The notes under the pieces are model-generated. The model saw only the letters and a list, made by a program, of their open reading frames with translations, did no database searches and was not told the DNA's origin. From NCBI GenBank assembly GCA_050303435.1, contig JBNLBT010000032.1, positions 1 to 31,318 on the forward strand: 31,318 nucleotides of DNA, written 5' to 3'. The number at the start of each line of letters is the position of its first letter. The stretch's first letter is position 1. Positions 26,820-31,318 of this stretch are shown here, piece after piece. This DNA is from JBNLBT01 sp050303435. GTDB lineage: Bacteria > Pseudomonadota > Gammaproteobacteria > Xanthomonadales > Marinicellaceae. A program made the translations under genes and the position numbers.

Positions 26820-27467
26820 CTACGCGCTTGAGCGCTTGTCAAGGTTGGCGTCCGAATCCTTGAGTGTGAGCGCGATTGCACGGCACAACAGCAGCACCCA
26901 GGCAGCCAGCAGCAGGTGAAACACCGCGGCACGGATGTCCAGGCCGAGCAGGGGCGCGGGCCCGCCACCGATCACCAGGCCGTTGAGCGGGTACAGCGCG
27001 GCGGCGCTGAGCCAGTGCAGCGATGCGCCGCGGGCCGCGCGCCAGAGACGCAGGCCCAGCCACACACACAGGGCACTGAAGAGCCCGCCCAGTGCCGCGC
27101 CCAGCCAGGGCAGTTGCAGCAGCGATTGTTGCTGCAGAACAAACACGGCGAGGCTGAGCAGCAGCGCAATGGCGGTCCACAGCGGCGCTTGCAGGCGAGA
27201 CCAGATCAGGCGAGTCATCGCCAGCAGCAACAGCGCGTGTCCGGCGATTGGATACACGGCCGAAGCGCCGCGGTGCGCACCAGCCAGGACGCCGTCCCAG
27301 CCGCTCAAGTCGCGCGCCGCGCCGAGCAGAGCGGCCACGCCGAGCAAAGCAAAGGCCGCGGCCCAGGCATCGCCGCGCAGGCCCGGGTGACGCCACACGC
27401 AGCGCAGCGCCCACAGGCAGGTCAGCGCCAGCAGGCCGTCAAAAAACCAGAAATAAACCACCGCCAT
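26820..27467 (-). CDS. Polytopic membrane protein, unknown function
   Basis: A 215-residue protein with about seven hydrophobic segments and Trp/Leu/Ala-rich composition. I do not recognise a catalytic motif. The frame is open further upstream but that part looks non-coding. ATG 27465-27467 is directly preceded by GGAG with no gap, while GTG two codons later (27459-27461) would have a normal 6-base gap, so translation may really start at the GTG. First gene of the operon with the desaturase and proC. Confidence 0.72.
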   Translation of the reverse strand: MAVVYFWFFDGLLALTCLWALRCVWRHPGLRGDAWAAAFALLGVAALLGAARDLSGWDGVLAGAHRGASAVYPIAGHALLLLAMTRLIWSRLQAPLWTAIALLLSLAVFVLQQQSLLQLPWLGAALGGLFSALCVWLGLRLWRAARGASLHWLSAAALYPLNGLVIGGGPAPLLGLDIRAAVFHLLLAAWVLLLCRAIALTLKDSDANLDKRSSA

Positions 27468-27580
27468 CTCCAGGGTAAAACGGCATGTTAGCACACGCGT
27501 TGTTTCAAGCGGCGCCCAGCGTGAGTGCATTTCACCCCGCAGCAAAGTGTGGCGACTTTGCAAGAAATTGTCACGGCGCA

Positions 27581-27608
27581 TTGCGGCGGCGAGGGTTCGG
27601 TGTATGAT
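27581..27608 (+). promoter_or_regulatory. Possible promoter of the secreted metallopeptidase gene
   Basis: TTGCGG (27581-27586), a 16-base spacer and TATGAT (27603-27608) lie 37 bases before the ATG at 27645. The match is fair, and its -35 box resembles that of the Mo operon promoter. Confidence 0.35.
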
Positions 27609-27644
27609 GTGGCATTGCAACAACATTTCACAGGAGAGCGCGGC

Positions 27645-29036
27645 ATGATTAAAGGCATCGGATTTTGGTTGGCAGTCGCTTGCATGGCCGCCTGTACACT
27701 GCAGGCTCGGGCCGCTGAAGTGCACACCCTCGAAGGCGTGCTCAGCGAAGTGTGGGGCGATCCTGTGCACACCGGTCAAGCCGTGCAACGGCATTATTTG
27801 CAGGTCGATGAAGCGGTGTATGAATTGAGTTATTCATCCGCCTTCCGTGACACCGCGCCGCTGCAGGCGTGGCGTGGTCGGCGCGTGCAGGTGCACTTTT
27901 CTCAGACGCCGGACGTGAACGCCAGCAACCCGGTGCAGGCGATGCGCCTGCTGCAGGGCGAGCGGGCGGAGCGCGGCGGCATCAGCGGCTCGCAACCGTG
28001 GGTGTCGCTGTTGTGTAAATTCGCCGATGTGGCGGCAGAACCGAGAGATCAGGCCTTCTTTCAGGGCATGTACGCCAATGCCCCGGGCGGGCTGGATCAC
28101 TATTGGCGTGAAGTGTCCTACGGGCAGGCCGATGTGATCGGCTCGCTGGCGGTTGACTGGGTGACTTTGCCGGGCAATCACACCGACTATGTGCCCACCC
28201 CGGGCAGCAATTCCGACGCCGATTTGAATCTGCTGTTTGACGATTGCACCGCGACGGCCGATGCGCTGGTGGATTTTTCCGATAACGGCAACGGGCTGGC
28301 CTTTGTTGGCATCAACATGATGTTCAACGATCAATTGGACTGTTGCGCCTGGGGCGGGGGGCGTCCTGCAACCCTGGACGGTTTGGCCAAGTTCTGGCGG
28401 GTCACCTGGAATCCGCCCTTTGCCTTCAACAACGAGGCGGTGATCAGTCACGAAATGGGCCACGGCTTTGGTTTGCCGCACAGCAACAACTCGGACCTCG
28501 ATTCATCGCCCTACGACAACCCCTGGGACGTGATGTCTTCGGCCACCGGCTATGGCGTCAATGATCCACTGTACGGGGTGCTGGGCAAACACACCAACGC
28601 GCATCACAAAGCCTCGCTGGGATGGATCGATCCGACGGAAATTTTCACCGCCGGGCCGGGCACCGACGCGCTGATCACAGTGGACGACATTGCCCTGCCA
28701 AGCACCGCCAACCACCGCATGGCGCGCATCGAGCTGGCCGATGGCACGCACTACACGGTGGAAAGCCGCAAACGCGGCGGCAACTACGAGGCCAATCTGC
28801 CGGGCGACGCGGTGATCATTCATCACGTGGCCGAGCGGTCCGAACCGTCCTGGGTGATCGATGCGGACGTGCCGCCGGCGAATTATTCAGACACTGAAGG
28901 GGTGATGTGGAAAGTCGGCGAACAGTTCACTGACCCGGCCAACGGCGTGACCCTGGATGTGCTGGCGGCCACCGCCGATGGTTTTGAATTGCGTGTGGTG
29001 GTCAGCGACGTGATTTTTGCCCACGGCTTTGACTGA
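27645..29036 (+). CDS. Secreted zinc metallopeptidase (metzincin-like) with IFAHGFD tail
   Basis: A 463-residue protein. ATG 27645 has AGGAG 8 bases upstream and starts a signal peptide (~1-24); the open frame upstream lacks both. The N-terminal ~25-115 is a beta domain resembling an OB-like fold. The catalytic domain has HEMGHGFGLPH (269-279), the extended metzincin zinc motif with Glu270 as base, and WDVMS with the Met-turn at Met297. The spacing is like gametolysin (M11)- or M6-type peptidases. A beta-rich C-terminal region follows, ending in SDVIFAHGFD, the tail shared with three other secreted proteins in the window. Activity should be protein hydrolysis outside the cell; the substrate is unknown. 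It ends 9 bases from the convergent TraB-like gene. Confidence 0.88.
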   Translation: MIKGIGFWLAVACMAACTLQARAAEVHTLEGVLSEVWGDPVHTGQAVQRHYLQVDEAVYELSYSSAFRDTAPLQAWRGRRVQVHFSQTPDVNASNPVQAMRLLQGERAERGGISGSQPWVSLLCKFADVAAEPRDQAFFQGMYANAPGGLDHYWREVSYGQADVIGSLAVDWVTLPGNHTDYVPTPGSNSDADLNLLFDDCTATADALVDFSDNGNGLAFVGINMMFNDQLDCCAWGGGRPATLDGLAKFWRVTWNPPFAFNNEAVISHEMGHGFGLPHSNNSDLDSSPYDNPWDVMSSATGYGVNDPLYGVLGKHTNAHHKASLGWIDPTEIFTAGPGTDALITVDDIALPSTANHRMARIELADGTHYTVESRKRGGNYEANLPGDAVIIHHVAERSEPSWVIDADVPPANYSDTEGVMWKVGEQFTDPANGVTLDVLAATADGFELRVVVSDVIFAHGFD

Positions 29037-29045
29037 GGCCTTGAC

Positions 29046-29918
29046 TCACCGATCCAGAGGCCAGGCATTAAGCCACTGCACGCCGGTGGCTTGTAAACCA
29101 AAATCGCGTTGCAGCCGTTCGGCCAGATCCGGCATGTGTGCCGCGCCGTAAAAGATGGCGATGCGTTTGTCCTTAAACGGCGCCTGCGCGCGCAACACCT
29201 GCAAGGCTTTTTTGTTGCGTTCAGTCAAGATCGTGGAACCTTCCTCGCCCTGCAGCGCCTGCTGCAACAGGTCGACCTGACTGAGTTGTTCAGCCATCAG
29301 GCGGCGCAACGCCAGTTGCCGGTCGTCGGCAAACAACACCTGCATCAGACTGACTTCATTGACGGCACCGGCGGCCTGCGGATTGCGCAAGGCGGTGATC
29401 CAGACCTTGAACAGCATGCCAAGCAGCGATTCATTGCGGGCGCTCATGCTGTGGTTGAATTCATCCGGTGTCATGTCGGCGTGCACCATCTGTTTGCGGG
29501 TGTAATCGATGTGTTCCATTTGAAAACTCAGCCCCAACAGGTCTTTCAAACCGCCCTGAAACATCGACAGCCAGGAGCCGTTTTCCGCGCCGCCCACCGG
29601 CACCACGGTGTCTTCCGGCGCAATCAATTCATACAACACCGCGTCGTAGTGCGTAAACGCGCGATTCAGCGCGGCGTAGTATTCGGCGTCGCCCACGTGC
29701 ACCACCGAAACCAGATCCACCCAGCCGCCGTCACTGGCCGATGAGGCAAAGCGCACCAGCGCGGTTTGCAGCGCCTCGGGCTGGCGTCCAGCGGCGTATT
29801 TCACCCGCACATAGGACATCTCTGCCGCGTTGCCGTGCAACGGTTGCAGGCCCTGATCCGCTTCGCGAATGGGGCTGGCGGCGGCGCTCAGCCAGAAGAT
29901 CAATAACAGTGTTTTCAT
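29046..29918 (-). CDS. Exported TraB/GumN-like protein
   Basis: A 290-residue protein with a short signal peptide (MKTLLLIFWLSAAA). ATG 29916-29918 is preferred because the signal begins there; the frame is open 10 codons upstream. SVVHVGDAEYYAALNRAF (71-88) with His74, VLYELIAPED (94-103) with Glu98, and the late IAIFYGAAHMPDLAERL match the conserved pieces of the TraB/PrgY/GumN superfamily, thought to be metallopeptidase-like. Bacterial members are often periplasmic and of unknown substrate. It is convergent with the metallopeptidase gene and divergent from the lipoprotein pair. Confidence 0.8.
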   Translation of the reverse strand: MKTLLLIFWLSAAASPIREADQGLQPLHGNAAEMSYVRVKYAAGRQPEALQTALVRFASSASDGGWVDLVSVVHVGDAEYYAALNRAFTHYDAVLYELIAPEDTVVPVGGAENGSWLSMFQGGLKDLLGLSFQMEHIDYTRKQMVHADMTPDEFNHSMSARNESLLGMLFKVWITALRNPQAAGAVNEVSLMQVLFADDRQLALRRLMAEQLSQVDLLQQALQGEEGSTILTERNKKALQVLRAQAPFKDKRIAIFYGAAHMPDLAERLQRDFGLQATGVQWLNAWPLDR

Positions 29919-30071
29919 GCGTTCAGGCGGTGCGGTGCACGGGGCCAATCAAAAAAGTCAGTATACACAAGCGGGCTGTATTTTGCATGCGTGTGAATGT
30001 GCATGGCACTTTTCTTCGGGGTTTGTCGTGTATTGATGCATTGAACAGAATAGCATTCGGAGTGACGACCA

Positions 30072-30593
30072 ATGAAAACACCCGCCAAGCAACTGATGAG
30101 CTGCCTGCTGATGGCATTGGCCGGCTGCAGCGAACAGGCGCCTGCCCCGAAGCCGGTGACACCACCCTCGAGCCATTTTGCTGTGCACATGCCGGGCGAG
30201 GCCGGTTTTGATTCATCCAGCGCGGGCGCAAGCGCGCACCGGGTGCAGCTAGATGCCTTGGGCTTGAAGACCTACGCTCAGCACGTGCGACTTAAAATTC
30301 GTGCTGACCAAACACCGCGCCTGGATCAGCGGATGCCGTTGGACTCCGATGTGCTGGTGTCCACTTTGATCACGGTGGATGGACAACAACGGCGCATTGC
30401 CTGTTTTCCGTCCAAACCGCTGCGCGGCTGGTTGCTTTACAGCCAAAGCACCGAAGGTCGGTTGAACGGTGCTTTCGAACTGGACATCGATCGATGTCAG
30501 GATTATGCCAGCGGTGCAGCGGTTGACTATCCCGGCGGGCAGGTGACCGTGCGGGGTGAATGGACGCATTTGCCGCTGCGAGACGACGATTGA
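30072..30593 (+). CDS. Lipoprotein, unknown function, first of a tandem paralogous pair
   Basis: A 173-residue lipoprotein with signal and lipobox LAGC (Cys19), then a Pro-rich linker. The mature domain (~38-165) has beta-type sequence with two cysteines (in RIACFPSKPLRGW and IDRCQDY) that could form a disulfide. The next gene encodes the same pattern: GxGFD, IACF/IGCD, GWLxxxQ, GAFxxxxxxC. The two are therefore paralogues from a local duplication. No function recognised; no catalytic motif. Confidence 0.78.
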   Translation: MKTPAKQLMSCLLMALAGCSEQAPAPKPVTPPSSHFAVHMPGEAGFDSSSAGASAHRVQLDALGLKTYAQHVRLKIRADQTPRLDQRMPLDSDVLVSTLITVDGQQRRIACFPSKPLRGWLLYSQSTEGRLNGAFELDIDRCQDYASGAAVDYPGGQVTVRGEWTHLPLRDDD

Positions 30594-30721
30594 TTTGCCC
30601 CAATGGTCCCGGCGATTTAGCACACGCAGGGTGTCTATTTGTTGCCCGGCTTCACGCGAGGTCGGGTGCTGTTTTAACCGGGTGTTTACAACGCCCACTT
30701 CAACACATCTGGAGTCATCCC

Positions 30722-31318
30722 ATGAAAAACAATAAAAACATGCAGGTCCTTGCTGTCCTCAGCGCCTTGCTGCTGGCCGGCTGTGCCGGTGAGTCGTCCG
30801 GCGCAGGTCAAGGTTCAACCAGGGGTTTCACTGGTGAATTCACCGTGCAACTGAGCAACGGTGCGGGCTTTGATCAAAACACACCGCGTGCCCGGCTGCA
30901 CATGGTCAAGGACGATCTGCTTGGATTCAGGGCGGGTGACTGGTATTTCAGAATACACGGCCGCTCAAGCGATGCAACCACGCTGCCGGCGCGGCTGCCG
31001 CTGGGCAAAAACAACACCCAATTGTCGTTCAAGACAGAAATCGGCGGCGCCAAGCGGCACATCGGCTGCGACACCGCCAAAGATCCACAGGGCTGGCTGG
31101 AAATCACCCAAAACTCAGGCAGCACCCTAAGCGGCGCGTTCCAGGTTGAGTTCGTTGAATGCGCCGACTACTACACCGCCGAGCCGGTCGTCGACTTCTG
31201 CATCCAGCGCGTGCGGTCCCTGCTGCCGGGCGCACGCGCCCCCGCGGTCTGGCTCGAACCCTCGTCCGGCGACGGCGCCTTCCTGCACGGCCTCGCCCGG
31301 GCCCGTGCCGGCGGACTC
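30722..31318 (+). CDS. Lipoprotein paralogue, partial, running into a foreign high-GC segment
   Basis: ATG 30722 has GGAG 7 bases upstream. A lipoprotein signal with LAGC (Cys21) and a Gly/Ser linker follow, then a domain paralogous to the preceding lipoprotein (NGAGFD, KRHIGCD, GWLEITQ, SGAFQVEFVEC). The homology can be followed to about residue 147-157. After that the frame stays open to the window edge, but codon use changes to almost purely G/C-ending codons and the protein reads AVWLEPSSGDGAFL, like motif I of N6-DNA methyltransferases. The natural C-terminus, expected to resemble VDYPGGQVTVRGEW, is missing. The true gene most likely ends beyond an assembly join. Confidence 0.7.
   Translation, partial: MKNNKNMQVLAVLSALLLAGCAGESSGAGQGSTRGFTGEFTVQLSNGAGFDQNTPRARLHMVKDDLLGFRAGDWYFRIHGRSSDATTLPARLPLGKNNTQLSFKTEIGGAKRHIGCDTAKDPQGWLEITQNSGSTLSGAFQVEFVECADYYTAEPVVDFCIQRVRSLLPGARAPAVWLEPSSGDGAFLHGLARARAGGL
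31162..31318. other. High-GC end segment, probable assembly chimera
   Basis: Of the 52 codons from 31162 only four end in A or T, and the last 118 bases are about 80% G+C. The preceding window is near 60%. In the lipoprotein frame the text gives YYTAEPVVDFCIQRV and WLEPSSGDGAFL, which resembles the entry to an adenine-specific DNA methyltransferase domain of actinobacterial style. The sharp switch within one reading frame suggests a wrong join rather than a natural fusion. Confidence 0.6.

Noticed and set aside
30600..30721. Possible terminator hairpin between the two lipoprotein genes
   Set aside because: Only a 4-5 base stem (CCCG/CGGG) with a short T run; too weak to call.

Overview
The window reads as about 60% GC gammaproteobacterial DNA, most likely from a Xanthomonadales- or Wenzhouxiangella-like lineage. 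Supporting points are the rhombosortase/rhombotarget pair (a gammaproteobacterial sorting system), an ECF sigma factor paired with a TPR-bearing Ser/Thr kinase, several Tat and lipoprotein signals, and secreted proteins ending in an 'IFxxGFE'-like tail. The lineage is an inference from gene content. No phage, transposase, CRISPR or RNA gene was seen. No gene-free stretch exceeds 300 bases.

Layout. 1-126: C-terminal fragment of a probable cytochrome-type protein. 99-6245 (minus strand): PhoD-like phosphatase, a small membrane protein, then an ECF sigma factor whose stop overlaps the TTG start of a membrane Ser/Thr kinase. 6524-14555 (plus strand): a block of large secreted proteins, namely an RTX beta-roll protein, an S74-chaperoned trimeric fibre with a coupled 86-residue partner, and a parallel beta-helix protein. 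Hairpin terminators lie at 10045 and 14605. 14681-16452 (minus): a secreted beta-sandwich protein and an XRE-type regulator. 16644-18030 (plus): rhombotarget lipoprotein plus rhombosortase, convergent with a permuted-papain hydrolase. 19026-23289 (plus): a four-gene molybdenum hydroxylase operon (FeS subunit, Tat-exported Mo subunit, XdhC-type maturase, MocA-type nucleotidyltransferase) behind a recognisable sigma-70 promoter. 23500-24627: a TPR-TylF-type methyltransferase. 24664-27467 (minus): proC, a sterol-desaturase-family membrane enzyme and a small membrane protein. 27645-29036: a secreted zinc metallopeptidase, convergent with a TraB/GumN-like protein. 30072-end: two paralogous lipoproteins in tandem.

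How the genes fit together. The theme is the cell envelope. The sigma/kinase pair probably senses a signal and may control the divergent RTX gene (inference). The secreted proteins carry at least two kinds of C-terminal tail: the rhombotarget's hydrophobic-basic tail for the rhombosortase, and a short D-[VY]-I-[FY]-x-x-[GS]-F-[ED] end shared by four otherwise unrelated secreted proteins. I know of no characterised function for this second tail, and it is the best candidate here for an undescribed system. The molybdenum operon is self-contained for catalysis and cofactor maturation but lacks an adjacent electron-accepting cytochrome.

Caution: from about 31162 to the end, base composition jumps to about 80% GC and the reading frame turns into something resembling the start of a DNA methyltransferase domain. 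This end is probably an assembly chimera.
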